Source: Acrasis kona
Taxonomy: Eukaryota; Heterolobosea; Eutetramitea; Acrasida; Acrasidae
NCBI GenBank assembly: GCA_026419775.2
Contig: JAOPGA020001054.1
Span: forward strand, 62,001 to 126,000
Length of the DNA: 64,000 nucleotides
Direction of reading: 5' to 3'
The stretch's first letter is position 1, and each line of letters opens with the position of its first letter. Shown piece after piece: positions 10,601 through 20,179 of the stretch. The notes beneath the pieces were generated by a model, which worked only from the letters and a program-made list of their open reading frames with translations, made no database searches and had not been told where the DNA came from. The position numbers and the translations under genes were made by a program.

Positions 10601-11472
10601 CCTGTAAATCTGGATATATTGGACCCAATTGTGAACAAAATATGATTAGTCAAGAAGGAACTTACAGTGTTTTCGATTCTAGAAGTTTAAACAGTACTGT
10701 GAACGTCGATGTAGCAAAGATCGTTCCTGGAATCGCCGGAAGTATTGATTATTCTTTGACTGATGATTCCAAATTGGCACTTCGATTAGAAGACAACAAG
10801 GCGTTGTGCTTCAACCCACCAATCTCAATTTATGGCCGCGAGACCTATGTATATATTAACTTTCCATCCATTCCAACATCGATGAAAACTGGTCTTAGTC
10901 TCGTCCAATCATCATCGGGTACATATACCATCTCTTCATTAGTGTCCTTTGATGCTAATAACGCTCAGAGCATCACTCTTACAAGTGACTCCACTAGTAC
11001 TGCAGATAGTAATGTGAAACCAGGTAATGACTATTTGATGGTCATTAAAGTTGATCAAGATCTTGCGAGCGTTGAAACCTCCGTCATCAGTACCAGCAAG
11101 GAAGAAGTGGCGCATGTACTCAACTACAATGTTGATGGTTCATTTATAGATTCCTTATATGCTGATACTTACCATATTTGTATTTATGCAAAGGGAACGG
11201 GTTCGAGAAGAGTAATGGCAAACAATGCGACAATGATTCTTTCTTACTTTGGATCTTCTAAAGGATCCTCTCTTATTAATAGCAGCAGTATTGCCACTAC
11301 GGCTAGAAAACCACGGTTGTCGCCAGGTGCAATAGCTGGTATCACCATTGGTGTTGTGGCGTTCGTTGCTATAATTGTCGTGATTATGGTGGTGTTTGTT
11401 GTAATCTTCGCCGTATTTTATCGAAACAAGAAGGTTCCCCTACAAACTGATGTTGAGATGAAAAGAGTATAG
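7681..11472 (+). CDS. NHL-repeat and EGF surface protein with Pro/Thr stalk
   Basis: Encodes 1,263 aa. A signal peptide ([18 protein letters not shown]) is followed by about 700 residues of NHL-like beta-propeller repeats, each with patterns such as [15 protein letters not shown] and TIAGDG-like turns; many Asn-Xaa-Ser/Thr sites are present. Residues about 720-940 are a low-complexity PTPTPT stalk. Next comes one EGF-like module ([20 protein letters not shown]...C). A roughly 200-residue Ser/Thr-rich extracellular region precedes a single membrane helix ([20 protein letters not shown] and on) and a short basic tail ending EMKRV. This is a type I membrane protein, probably for adhesion or sensing. 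The NHL plus EGF plus stalk layout is typical of heterolobosean surface families. AATAAA immediately follows the stop. Confidence 0.9.
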   Translation: MYPLRALLVLLLLHFTIGQQASLGNKTNSVIINTVSFKPATTDTNLDVDALSVYLSEMQGFTFDPDNNVGYISTSRKISKLNFTTNIISRFAGDGTTYSTNSGDNARAIDSKVPAANRVCIDSKKKLMYIPTSQSIRVIDMVSGNISTLALSTSVPFTNNQDMAVDANNNRLYVTSGYRIYNVSSDLKTYTILAGDGTQGYRDGDGKQARLGVLATLHNTGSNLFFTDSSQKLYRTVNTVTGNVSTYAGTYNNGMKLTGNRLTEVFGGVSSIVKDPIRNKYYVTDSASASPSHIKTIDAVTGAITYNIGVTNLDMLYNGDNGPVSKARFSKISHIQYHNDILYVTDTNNYRIRTVNLTSGIVNTIAGSTSALYEGDEGPYTRAQFSSTTAYEYDSIRNILYMVSSLKYSAIRKVDFNTNKTSTILHHTYLYNGPSTILNFNSTTQSMSMKLDPPKNILYFSDDSAVYSLDIASSVITKIFGNVNGVTDFGQLANVTKISSPQIIEIDSYNQKLYVYALNTFQIIQVDLKTNIQTLFAGNGTEDKNGNTNNDGLAINAPLGQLSKMAIDSSRNVCYISEQIQSTTVILRVIDLTTGVISAFAGAKSGSKKDGYPALQVKFASINALVVDSVRDLLYVANGYGASVINLKTNYTFIAVGAGNSYSSYSGDGGPSAKAGTGMIKALTVNENNGDVYVTDGNYYTMRRITGTNNATYDSDPITSTPTPTSTGTPTPTPTPTDTPTLTDTPTPTSTQTTTPTSTTASTPTTTDTDTPTPTPTSVTTTSPTPTSTITSTPSSTPINTSSQTPTPTSTPTTTSTPTLAPTSTDTPTPTTTTTPTPTSTITSTLSSTPTNTPSQTPTPTSSPTTTSTPTSTPTATPTPTLTPTPTPTPTPTPTPTPTPTPTPTPTLTPTPTPTPTPTTTPTSTPTPTPTPTLTPTPTPTPTPASVVCYGIESTNTATVCSGNGVCVSKDRCTCKSGYIGPNCEQNMISQEGTYSVFDSRSLNSTVNVDVAKIVPGIAGSIDYSLTDDSKLALRLEDNKALCFNPPISIYGRETYVYINFPSIPTSMKTGLSLVQSSSGTYTISSLVSFDANNAQSITLTSDSTSTADSNVKPGNDYLMVIKVDQDLASVETSVISTSKEEVAHVLNYNVDGSFIDSLYADTYHICIYAKGTGSRRVMANNATMILSYFGSSKGSSLINSSSIATTARKPRLSPGAIAGITIGVVAFVAIIVVIMVVFVVIFAVFYRNKKVPLQTDVEMKRV
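9838..10515 (+). repeat. Pro/Thr-encoding microsatellite
   Basis: Degenerate CCNACN hexamers run for about 680 bases and encode the PTPTPT stalk of the NHL/EGF protein. The densest part is 10290-10510. Such tracts expand and contract readily, so length variation between strains is expected. Confidence 0.9.
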
Positions 11473-11595
11473 AATAAAAAAATATTTTTGATACGATTGA
11501 TGAAAATATAATAATAAACTTTGTTTTTAAGACTGTTCTCACTCAAGAAACACAAGCAGTGGAACAAAAATGCTTATTCTGAGAAAATAGCAATT

Positions 11596-13275
11596 TTAAT
11601 GCTCACACATATTGAAGGAGTTTTCGTAAAAATGAGAGTTCTGTTCTGTACTGTATGTTTTTCTCTCGCTCATCAAAATAGACCTATAATTGTCCGCCTC
11701 CTCCCAACTCACGCGCCCTACGTAACTTCCGATAATGTCATTAATCTCTGTCGGAAACATGTTATTTGTGAGATTGCCAACATTCAGCCATCCAGATTGT
11801 TGGCATGGTACATTACGAGTTGAGATTATTCTAACACCAGGATCCACCAGAAACAACACTAATATTTTTCGATGACCTGAACGTGATTTATCAATCAATT
11901 CGAACGGCCTCACACGGTGCTGCAAGTTATTTGGAAAGGCAATGCACCTGCCCTCCTTTGTGACAACAGTTCCCAAATGTTGATTTAGTTTACTGTCCCT
12001 TGTAACTCCAAATGTATACAACACACCAAGCACGTCATCCTGGCAGTGGTTCTGAAAACTATCAACACCTTCCCTGAATTCAAGACCAGATTCAGTTATG
12101 TTGTCGTTATCGTAATAATATATTCCAGATGCAACTATACCCTCGTTGACCATTCCTTCCACATGCCAACTTCCTCCAGAATACTTTGGTTTTTCAGGGG
12201 TCAAAATAATATTGGCCAATTTGACTATAACCTGAAGATTACAATTTTTTATTTCATATTTTGACTCAGGTTTTGGATCCCTGTACTCGTTTACCTTAGG
12301 GTGACGCAACTCCCTTGGTACATCATCTGATCCGTCTCCACAAATACCATCATCGTAGTAACGAGTCATGTTGCACCTATTTAACACACTCTCTTGAGCA
12401 ATGTGATTAAGTACCTTCTCCCACATTGGTATGAAGGCACCCGTCACATTCTCGATAACATTATACAATTCGGGGAAGCGCCAAGGACATAAATTGTTGA
12501 TGTAACTAACGTATTTGCATTTTTTATTATGATCCACATGAACTTCAGACGGAAGCCACTGTGTTGTATCGGAATATAATTGCTTATAAACATAATTGGC
12601 ATATTTTGGAACATATTGTTTAAATACTACCTTTTGACCGTTGTGTAGTACAGTTCTTCCATTAACAAGACAAAACATGGAAGGATGAACCAAATCTAAA
12701 ACTTGTTGATTGGATCCTGGATGCCAATCTTTTTCAAAAGTATTTTCTATGATTGCAATACATTTGAGGAGAGATTGCCGCACATCTGATGGAATGATTT
12801 CATCTGACTGCCATACTTGATCAACATAAGACTTGATAGGATCTTTACGGATAGAAGAGTAGTATTCAAGCTCTCTTAAAATATAATTGAATGCTTCTCT
12901 TGGTATAATTTGTTTCGGAGGGACGAACAATTCATCATCATCTTCAGATATATCTCCGGGAGCATCGTTTTCTGTCACCAAGTTTTGTGATTCCTCAAAC
13001 CATTTTTTGGTGATGGAATCGTTCTTCATTTTCTCCCACCAAAGATTTTTCGTTCTAATTTCGGCACTGATTCTTATCATACGTAATTCAAGCAGTGTTC
13101 TAGGTTTCATAGTTGGATAACCAAATGGGGAGCCGTATTTATCACGAAACATATCGTGAAATGATGGGAACTGATGATCTTGAAATACCTCGAACGAACT
13201 TTGTTGCCCCATGGTTCTGGTTCTGTTAGAACGATACTGTTTCCCTTTGTGTATTCTCCTTCTTTTTAGACCCAT
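11596..13275 (-). CDS. DUF4246 family protein, putative 2-oxoglutarate/Fe(II) oxygenase fold
   Basis: Encodes 559 aa, one frame, ATG at 13275. The N-terminus is basic (MGLKRRRIHKGKQYRSNRTR). The family-specific core is conspicuous: LQVIVKLANIILTPEKPKYS, GGSWHVEGMVNEGI, YYYDNDNITESGLEFREG, then FPNNLQHRVRPFEL and GHRKILVLFLVDPG. HxE in WHVEG, a distal His in LQHRV and the Arg/Lys of GHRK resemble the metal and cosubstrate ligands of 2-oxoglutarate dioxygenases. DUF4246 proteins occur mainly in fungi and amoeboid protists and their substrate is unknown. The upstream region carries a GTCAAC octamer 19-26 bases from the start. The gene converges on the NHL/EGF gene with 123 bases between the stop codons. 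Confidence 0.88.
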   Translation of the reverse strand: MGLKRRRIHKGKQYRSNRTRTMGQQSSFEVFQDHQFPSFHDMFRDKYGSPFGYPTMKPRTLLELRMIRISAEIRTKNLWWEKMKNDSITKKWFEESQNLVTENDAPGDISEDDDELFVPPKQIIPREAFNYILRELEYYSSIRKDPIKSYVDQVWQSDEIIPSDVRQSLLKCIAIIENTFEKDWHPGSNQQVLDLVHPSMFCLVNGRTVLHNGQKVVFKQYVPKYANYVYKQLYSDTTQWLPSEVHVDHNKKCKYVSYINNLCPWRFPELYNVIENVTGAFIPMWEKVLNHIAQESVLNRCNMTRYYDDGICGDGSDDVPRELRHPKVNEYRDPKPESKYEIKNCNLQVIVKLANIILTPEKPKYSGGSWHVEGMVNEGIVASGIYYYDNDNITESGLEFREGVDSFQNHCQDDVLGVLYTFGVTRDSKLNQHLGTVVTKEGRCIAFPNNLQHRVRPFELIDKSRSGHRKILVLFLVDPGVRIISTRNVPCQQSGWLNVGNLTNNMFPTEINDIIGSYVGRVSWEEADNYRSILMSERKTYSTEQNSHFYENSFNMCEH

Positions 13276-13283
13276 TTATATTT

Positions 13284-13301
13284 ATTTGATTTTGGTCAAC
13301 T
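13284..13301. promoter_or_regulatory. 18-bp promoter repeat, copy 1
   Basis: ATTTGATTTTGGTCAACT lies 9-26 bases upstream of the minus-strand DUF4246 start. A second copy with one mismatch lies at 13472-13489, upstream of the plus-strand neighbour. It contains the GTCAAC core found at other starts. Confidence 0.4.
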
Positions 13302-13471
13302 CGAGATACCCATAAAAGTAGTACAGACGGATTTGTCAATAAAGACTGAATACAGTGGTCGGTAAATGAATGTTACAAAGAAGCTTTTATACAGGTATGT
13401 ATTGTTGTTAGTTAATGCTAGGGGAAATACCTGCAAGTGCTGTGTGTTATTTGACATCAACACGTTGTAAT

Positions 13472-13489
13472 ATTTGATTTTAGTCAACT
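13472..13489. promoter_or_regulatory. 18-bp promoter repeat, copy 2
   Basis: ATTTGATTTTAGTCAACT lies 23-40 bases upstream of the Mis12-like start. It is a direct repeat of 13284-13301 with 17 of 18 bases identical. Confidence 0.4.
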
Positions 13490-13511
13490 TACTTTGTACT
13501 GACAGTTAGAG

Positions 13512-14215
13512 ATGGATGATGAACTCAAGCATATGAGGGACTATTTTGAGTTCGATGTTACATCGATAATGGGCGACTTGTATAATACTGCTGGAGAAAC
13601 AATCGGTGATGCAATAGATGACTTAGAGAAGGGGATAAGCTTCAGAGACAAACAAAATGAAACTTTAGTTCGTACATCCATGGACAAAACATACAAAATG
13701 TACATTGAAGCGCTGAAGCATTATCAAGATGTAGCGGAAGTATATTTATTGAACGAAGTGTTTAATCTACCAGAGGGGTTTAAAGGAAAGCTTCAGGAAA
13801 CTGCAAGGGCAACTGTTGATGATGTGGTTAGTTTTGACGAAGTGGACCAAGATGGGTTTGACGCGTTTTTAGATTTAAAAAACAAAATAGACGAGGTAAC
13901 ATAATGTTCATACTCAAAATCTAATTAATTCCACAGGCTCATCTTGAACAAATAAAACTGCAGAAAGAAGAGGAATTTTTGGTTTCTCAATTATCTTTCT
14001 ACGAAGACCACAAGCAAAAACTAGAATACATACAAGATTTAGAAAGCGAATCTGATGCCGAGGGTCAACTTGAATTGTTGAAGTCGCTCAAACAGGCAAC
14101 TGCAGAATTAGAACAGAGATTGACGGAATCTGATTCTACTGATGAGAATGTACAAACACAACGGCCAACGATTTCAAGCAAAGGAGACCTTGTGCAATTA
14201 GAAAAAAATATATAG
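13512..14215 (+). CDS. Mis12-like kinetochore protein, two exons
   Basis: Exons 13512-13895 and 13937-14215 are separated by a 41-base intron (GTAACA...CCACAG), giving 220 aa in frame. The order of elements matches Mis12. An N-terminal aromatic/hydrophobic motif (MRDYFEFDVTSIMGDLYNTA) is followed by an acidic helix (IGDAIDDLEKGI). A long helical region then carries a leucine-rich LNEVFNLPEGFKGKL segment. An extended coiled coil ends with EEFLVSQLSFYEDHKQKL, like the FFDEL segment of animal Mis12. Mis12 proteins form the base of the KMN kinetochore complex with Nnf1, Dsn1 and Nsl1. Primary identity is low, as is usual for this family, so this is a pattern-based call. Another long helical coiled-coil protein remains possible. 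Confidence 0.5.
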
Positions 14216-14388
14216 CGCGCAATCATGACGTCCGCCGCCCAATAATTTTAAAATGTACGGAAGAATCTGTTGATATAGACGTATGCCGAGGATATGACGT
14301 GATTGTTTTCGAATAAAGAACAAGATTGTAATGTTGTATGTTGATGCATTGAATGAACAGTCATGTGAAAGAACGAACTAATGTTTTA

Positions 14389-15597
14389 TTATAGTTTTGT
14401 GAAACCAGTCAACTCGAAATGGTCGCTGAAAACAATATTCATACATTCGGCAAACATTCTTGACTTGATATCGAAATCCACTTTGATTACTGCAAACCCA
14501 TTTTTACTCATACCATTGAGATCAGGCATCCCATTTACCTCTAGCAGATAAGGTTTCATATTTTCATCAAACAGAACATCAAATCCTAATAATTCAAAAC
14601 AACGATGTTTCATAGTTCTGAAGGAGTCGCCAATATCACTCAACTCGTCTTCATATTTTTTGTTATATATCGTGGCATTAACTGCACAACGGACAAGATC
14701 ATGAAGTTGTTGGCTAGGGTCTACATTAAGATTTTTTATCAACTCCTTATAACTTTTATTACCATAAAAACCATAGCAATTATTTTGATCTCCCATTTGA
14801 ATTTTTTCATGTAAAATCTTTTTATTATTTATACTGTTATTTGTAATGTGTATAAATGAGTTATTTAGCGTATCAACGTTGTTACTGTAGGCTTCACTTG
14901 CTGATCTGACAATTGCATCATCATACAAAAAGATTGAATCACCATTTTTAAGTAGCACGTACATTCTCATGTCAACCTTCTTATCATCAATCAATAATGG
15001 ATTCCTAATGTATTCAGATACTACAACTCGTTTGCTCTTTCCCTCTGGATTTTTGTGTGGATTGTAATCATTCATCAACTCCTGGCGAGTGACAACGCGC
15101 ACCTCATGACCACATCCCTTTGCTACAGGCTTACATATCCATATGTTTTGATCTTGATGTTCCTGGAACTCTTGTAATTGTTCAGGTAGATTAAAGGATT
15201 TTGGAAGATAATCAAAATTAGAAGCCAAATTAATTGACATTCTGTTTTTAGATGTTAGTTGATGACTATTTGGAAAGTGATTTATAATACAACTCTTTGG
15301 AAGAGGATATTTTGGGTAAACAGTACCCCATAATAAGGTCACATTATGGTGCACCACCTGCTCTTTTGGTACATCCAATCTAATAAAGTTGTTCTCTTCT
15401 AAAGTACGCCGTAGCACTGTAAATACATCTCTATCGTGACTTCTGGTCTCTAGAAAATATGTTGTTGTATCTTCTTTAATAACTACAGGAGGATATTCCG
15501 TGTGGTCCATATTGCACCTATCAGGTCTACGACATTGATCACCCCATCTGCATCTTTTCGGTCCTGCAATCTTTGGTTCAACGAGTGCAAATTTCAT
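14389..15597 (-). CDS. Tubulin-tyrosine-ligase-like protein with N-terminal Cys/His finger
   Basis: Encodes 402 aa from the ATG at 15597. An upstream in-frame ATG (15681) would overlap the previous gene's stop and add a T-rich hydrophobic stretch that looks like translated spacer, so I prefer 15597. Residues 15-35 contain CRWGDQCRRPDRCNMDH, a C-x5-C-x5-C-x3-H motif like a small CCCH/PBZ zinc finger. The TTL ATP-grasp domain follows: WICKPVAKGCGHEV, KVDMRMYVLLKNGD, FIHITNNSINN and PYLLEVNGMPDLN (metal/ATP Glu and Asn). TTL-like enzymes ligate Tyr, Glu or Gly to tubulin or other proteins; which one cannot be told here. The stop is embedded in TAATAAA. The upstream VPS9 gene ends only 74 bases before this start, on the same strand. 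Confidence 0.85.
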   Translation of the reverse strand: MKFALVEPKIAGPKRCRWGDQCRRPDRCNMDHTEYPPVVIKEDTTTYFLETRSHDRDVFTVLRRTLEENNFIRLDVPKEQVVHHNVTLLWGTVYPKYPLPKSCIINHFPNSHQLTSKNRMSINLASNFDYLPKSFNLPEQLQEFQEHQDQNIWICKPVAKGCGHEVRVVTRQELMNDYNPHKNPEGKSKRVVVSEYIRNPLLIDDKKVDMRMYVLLKNGDSIFLYDDAIVRSASEAYSNNVDTLNNSFIHITNNSINNKKILHEKIQMGDQNNCYGFYGNKSYKELIKNLNVDPSQQLHDLVRCAVNATIYNKKYEDELSDIGDSFRTMKHRCFELLGFDVLFDENMKPYLLEVNGMPDLNGMSKNGFAVIKVDFDIKSRMFAECMNIVFSDHFELTGFTKL

Positions 15598-15670
15598 TTG
15601 GTAAACCAAAACAACAGAATCAGAAATCCACGAACAAAGCAACAAAAAGATGAAAATAACTGTATGTTTA

Positions 15671-18084
15671 CTAAACAACATTATCTGGTTGTGGCGCAAA
15701 TGACAGAGCCCATTCAATCGCCTTTTTGAACATGTTGACGGAGTACACATCAATTTTGTCCCATTTGTCTTGATCCGTAAAGTCTTCAACAAAATGTAAA
15801 TGTAAGCACAACTTTTGCATTCCACTTTTAACTAATACGTAAAGGAACACAGGTAAAAGTTTATCGCTCCAACAATCCACAGGTATGTTGCTCCTATCCG
15901 TCCAATGTTCATCTGCTTGATCACAAATCTCTTTACAGGTCAAACTAATTGCTTGAAGACCAACTTCTGGGTTCTTGATGTTATGAAGCGAAGTCATCCT
16001 TGATATGGCTTCTGAATAAGGATCTTCTATACCCTACAACAATTAAAAATATTCACAAGTCGTTAACATACATTAAGAAGTAGACATGGTTCCGGCTCGA
16101 GGTCTTGTAATGATATATTTGAAAGTTCCATCAATTGATCTACTGTCCTCTTAAGAACAATTTGTAGGTACAATGAATTCATTAAAGTGTCAAATGCATA
16201 ACTGGCGCATATCGGCACAAGTTGTTTATAGACAACAGCTTGACCGGTTATGACGTCAATATTTTTCCATTTATTTACAAGGAATATTGATAGTTTTTTG
16301 GCGAACATCTTCAAGTCATTAGTGTTTTTTTCAATACTAATCCATGCAGTGTCTTGTTGAACTGTGTTCCTGCTCTCAAATTCTAATGTAAACTTCTGTA
16401 AAAGTAAGCTCAAAGGATGATCGCTATAACTTCTTGTTATTGACTGCAAATGTTCTTGAATCAAATTTAAACGAGAATCCTATTAAATGTTGAGTCGATG
16501 TGAATAAATATTAATTACATTGTTAGTTGCTCCTAGAGAATTGGTAAAAGTTTGGTCATGCTTGTTGTTATCAACATAGTTCGCTTCAATCCAGGTTGAC
16601 CATGCTCCACCTTCATTTACAACTGTATCGCCTGTTGTTGAAACCAAAGAATGTGAAGATATCATTGATTTGAAGCTAGTTAATCTATTGTAGTAAGTAT
16701 TGATGCTATCAAAATAGAACTTACAATGTCTTTGTTGAACCTGTTGCAGATTTTAATCTTTCACGCAGTTCAACTCTCTTGGATGGTGTCTTCTTTTGGT
16801 CCATTGCGATTGAATTGTTCATGGCCTTTAAGGATTCTAAAGATTTTTTTGACAATCTCTTGTTCCTGCTCTCATTCATATAAAGAGATCTGTATTCTTT
16901 TAATTCCTTCAAGAATTTGTTTTTTCTATTTAACTTGGCCAAAACAATTGGTATGTTGTGATAAACATCTTCAGTAAATAACAATTTACAAGCCAAAATT
17001 ACATTAGGCCTCATTTCCTCCAATATAAATTTAACAACTTCAAATCTACCTTCTGTGAAAGCCAAATGTGCCACGTTTCTTCCAAAGCTGTCTACTTCAA
17101 ACAGTGCGTCTTTTCCTGCTTTGAGGTAAGCTTTTATGAATTTATCCAAATTGCAAGACAACAGTTTTTGAGATAATTTACTTCTATTAATGGTGTTCTG
17201 ATCGTAGGTCGGCTGTGTTTTAGTAGCTTTAATGTTTTTGTACGTGAAATAAACACCTGGTCCATTGTCGATGGGCCTTGAGGAGTCTTTTGTTGATGAA
17301 CAAACGATAACCTCGACTGAGCCGTTATTCTTTAGGAACTCCTTCTCGGATAATGAAGGAGAAATACACTCTATTGTAGTAGGAGTAATTTTAGTTATAG
17401 TTTTGGAGAAGTGGTTGTCAAATCGAACTTGTATGTTTGGGTCGTAGATGTCGAATTGACCGGTGAGAACAACAAGAACATTTCCTTCATAGCTACCTTC
17501 ACAAGGATCTATTCCTGTTACTGTGACTGAATTACCTTGTCTATTCCCAGAAATTGATGGCGAATCTAATCTCAACTCCGAGTTGTTGTACATGTCTACA
17601 ACTTCCCAAAAGTACAATAAGCTTTCTCTTGATTTCCTCAACTCAGACATTGGGTAAGTTGTTATTTGAACGTGAATTTCTCCACCATTACAATCTAAAA
17701 GTTTGAACCAAGAGTCTACTGTGTCGTCTAGCTTCATAGTATTTAACTTTAGCTCGAAGTGGCCTAACTCATCATCCTTGCCTAACAAGTCTCTGTCGAA
17801 GCATCTTATTAGTATTTCATCTTTATCTGGCTTTTTACACCTATCGAATGAGGGACTTTTCAAATAAAGACTTACGTAAAAGAAAATGTTTGATTCCATA
17901 CTGGATTGACAGTGTTTTTCACTACCCTCGTTTCGTAAATTTGGTCATTTAGCTGTGCCACAACATATGGATCACTCGCAAAAGTATCTTTTACATCCAA
18001 GTTTTTTCCTTCCACTATCGATACCTGAACAACAAACGAATTTGAATTATCGCTGGCGTCTAGAAGGGTCTGTAACAGGGACAT
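15671..18084 (-). CDS. C2-IPT-ankyrin-VPS9 protein, putative Rab5-type exchange factor, five exons
   Basis: Exons on the minus strand are 18084-17876, 17840-16725, 16684-16519, 16479-16072 and 16033-15671. Introns are 35-40 bases with GTAAG/GTAAT/GTATG donors, and all phases agree, giving 753 aa. A C2 domain (residues 15-130: KNLDVKDTFASDPYVVAQL, NPVWNQTFSF, IRCFDRDLLGKDDELG) retains calcium-loop Asp residues. An IPT/TIG fold follows at about 165-255 (VTVTGIDPCEGSYEGNVLVV). Ankyrin-like helices are near 280-330 (DSFGRNVAHLAFTEGRFEVV). The C-terminus is a VPS9 domain (DPYSEAISRMTSLHNIKNPE, then WSDKLLPVFLYVLVKS), the catalytic module that loads GTP on Rab5/Rab21. C2 suggests calcium- or lipid-dependent recruitment to endosomes. 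Confidence 0.8.
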
Positions 18085-18194
18085 TTATTGCAAGTTTACC
18101 AAAGCAATTTTTCGATCCGTTTGGTTGACATCACATTGGCCCCTCGGTAGAGAAGAAGAAATAATCAAAAGAAGTTAATCATTAAACATATTTA

Positions 18195-20075
18195 TTACAA
18201 TTTAGATCTGTGACCGTCTCTTTCAGCATACACTCTTCCAACCAACTTGGCAACATCTGAACTCCATTTGAATCTCTTTGAATTGCTTAATGCCTTGAAC
18301 GCCTCCTCATTATCCTCCTTTGCTGCCAACGCATACAATAACTTCTCCAAAGTTGGTCTATTAGCAGAATCATTGTATAATTCCAAAACACATTTTTGAA
18401 CAATTGTGAACAACTTGCGAGCGTATTCCCTCCTGCTTGCATCCTTCATTCCGCTCACAACCTTCTTCAAAGTATTCTCTCCAACGTTCTTTATGATGGC
18501 TTCAATTCCTCCTTTGCTCTTAATGTCATTGTCCATGAGATGGTGTTTGAGGTAGAACCAATTCAAACTGCTGCTGATTTCGCTCGTTGCCATGTCCTCC
18601 ATCAAATTGTTAATGGCGATGGCTCCATTTCTGTTCAGCAAGTATTGTACACAGTATAGTAGAACGACATCTACATCGGCTTCAAAGTCTTGAATGGTGT
18701 ACTGGACAGGTGGTGATTGGAACACATCTTGTCTCGTTACCTTTACGTCCTTGACTTGTTTGTCGATGGGTTGATTGTGTGGTACTTGTCTTAATGTGTC
18801 GGCCACGTCCAAAAGTCCAATGTGTGCTACCCACGTTTTACTTGCTCCGTAGAATGTCCTTTCGTCCGTTTTATTCTTTCTTGTTGATGACAATATTTGT
18901 TGATTTTCCAATTCTCTCTTTTTGAGGTCAGGATCATTGTTTGGTAGCTGAGCGTTCATTCCACCGAGGAATTGGATTCCATAAAAATGACACAATTGGG
19001 CCACTCTGATCTGGTACTTCTTCAACAGGTCGACGTTGGTTGTGACAATGTGTTTGGCGGATAATGTGGTGTTGACGTCCTTGTCGTCGACTTTGAGATG
19101 GGTGTGATTGGCAAGCACTTGGACGTAACTGTACAAATAGTCCCATCTTCCACAATTGACTCCAATGCAACGACCTTCAAATGCCTCAATGTTCTTGGCA
19201 ACGTTGAATAAACCTGGGTAGGTCTCACAGAGGAAAACAATCTTGATGGTTCCCTCTGGAATGTTTGTTTTGGTTTCAATGGTCTTTAAGGCGTCTTGCC
19301 ACAATTGCGCTTCCTGGGTAAGGTGCATCTTTGGAATGTAAAGAAGGGGTAGTGTTTTCTTGTTCAGAATCATGGGGAGTACGAAAGTGCTCCATAATGC
19401 CAAATCAAGGAATGAACCAACGATGGGTTCGTTGTTCCTGAGAACGTATGAGTCTAGGCAATGAAGACCTCTTGGTCTGAATGATGTGGGTGGGAGGTGT
19501 TCTTGATTTCCGGTAGACTTGTACTCTTTTCCGTTAAATTGAACTTTTGCCTCACCGGTAAATAAATCTCTCAAATGCCTAATATTCTCGCATACTGACT
19601 CAATTTGAGCACCATTTGCATCTTCACCGCAACACATCCAAGCAATCTTTGGTGCATTATCACCGGTGGCTTTGCTCATTTTGCTGTTTTGTTCGGAAAT
19701 GTAGTTGTAGGCGTTGATCCCCATGCGGTTTAATGCATTTCCAGTCATTTCTAGCACAGTGTTCTTGTACTGCTCATAATTCTTAGGGTAATCTTTTGCT
19801 TTCCAACCTGAGGTGGGGTCTTTTAATTTCAAATCGGACAAATCACCAGAATCGACTCTCTTCTCCAGTGCTTTTCTTTGACGGAAGATTTCATCGTACG
19901 CCGATTGATACTTTGCATCCAACTCCACCGCAAGAGCAATTGCGTTTTCATAACCAGGTTGCAATTCACCAAAGTATTTTTTGAATACGTCTGTTGCGAG
20001 TAATTTAAAATCCTTGCCAGTCATGGTAATGTTGTTGTTTTTTATTGTTTGATGTCTTAAAATGTTCAAATCCAT
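18195..20075 (-). CDS. Malate synthase, peroxisomal
   Basis: Encodes 626 aa. Family blocks are clear: SFRPRGLHCLDSYVLRNNEP, LPLLYIPKMHLTQEAQLWQD, the EGTIKIVFLCETYPG segment, GVNCGRWDYLYSYVQ and FLGGMNAQLPNNDPDLKKRE, then KTWVAHIGLLDVAD. Arg in the RPRGLH block and the Glu/Asp of CETYPG and RWDY are the usual active-site and magnesium ligands. The C-terminus HRSKL is a canonical PTS1 signal, so the enzyme should be in peroxisomes or glyoxysomes. It condenses glyoxylate with acetyl-CoA to malate in the glyoxylate cycle, and implies growth on fatty acids or acetate. The length is slightly above the roughly 540 aa of the A isoform. The TAA stop overlaps AATAAA. A second ATG at codon 18 is an alternative start. 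Confidence 0.92.
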   Translation of the reverse strand: MDLNILRHQTIKNNNITMTGKDFKLLATDVFKKYFGELQPGYENAIALAVELDAKYQSAYDEIFRQRKALEKRVDSGDLSDLKLKDPTSGWKAKDYPKNYEQYKNTVLEMTGNALNRMGINAYNYISEQNSKMSKATGDNAPKIAWMCCGEDANGAQIESVCENIRHLRDLFTGEAKVQFNGKEYKSTGNQEHLPPTSFRPRGLHCLDSYVLRNNEPIVGSFLDLALWSTFVLPMILNKKTLPLLYIPKMHLTQEAQLWQDALKTIETKTNIPEGTIKIVFLCETYPGLFNVAKNIEAFEGRCIGVNCGRWDYLYSYVQVLANHTHLKVDDKDVNTTLSAKHIVTTNVDLLKKYQIRVAQLCHFYGIQFLGGMNAQLPNNDPDLKKRELENQQILSSTRKNKTDERTFYGASKTWVAHIGLLDVADTLRQVPHNQPIDKQVKDVKVTRQDVFQSPPVQYTIQDFEADVDVVLLYCVQYLLNRNGAIAINNLMEDMATSEISSSLNWFYLKHHLMDNDIKSKGGIEAIIKNVGENTLKKVVSGMKDASRREYARKLFTIVQKCVLELYNDSANRPTLEKLLYALAAKEDNEEAFKALSNSKRFKWSSDVAKLVGRVYAERDGHRSKL

Positions 20076-20179
20076 TTTGATTGAAAACCCAAAATAAATT
20101 GATCTTTCTTCCGGAGAGATCGATCCGCAGGAACAATAAAATCCAAGGAGAATTTAAAAAACAATTACATAAAACATAT

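Noticed and set aside
13296-13487. 63-codon minus-strand frame between the DUF4246 and Mis12-like genes
   Set aside because: Covers the promoter interval of two divergent genes and has no recognisable features.
15598-15681. N-terminal signal-peptide-like extension of the TTL protein (MLFSKHTVIFIFLLLCSW)
   Set aside because: It overlaps the stop of the upstream VPS9 gene and is T-rich like other spacers; TTL enzymes are cytosolic, so the ATG at 15597 is preferred.
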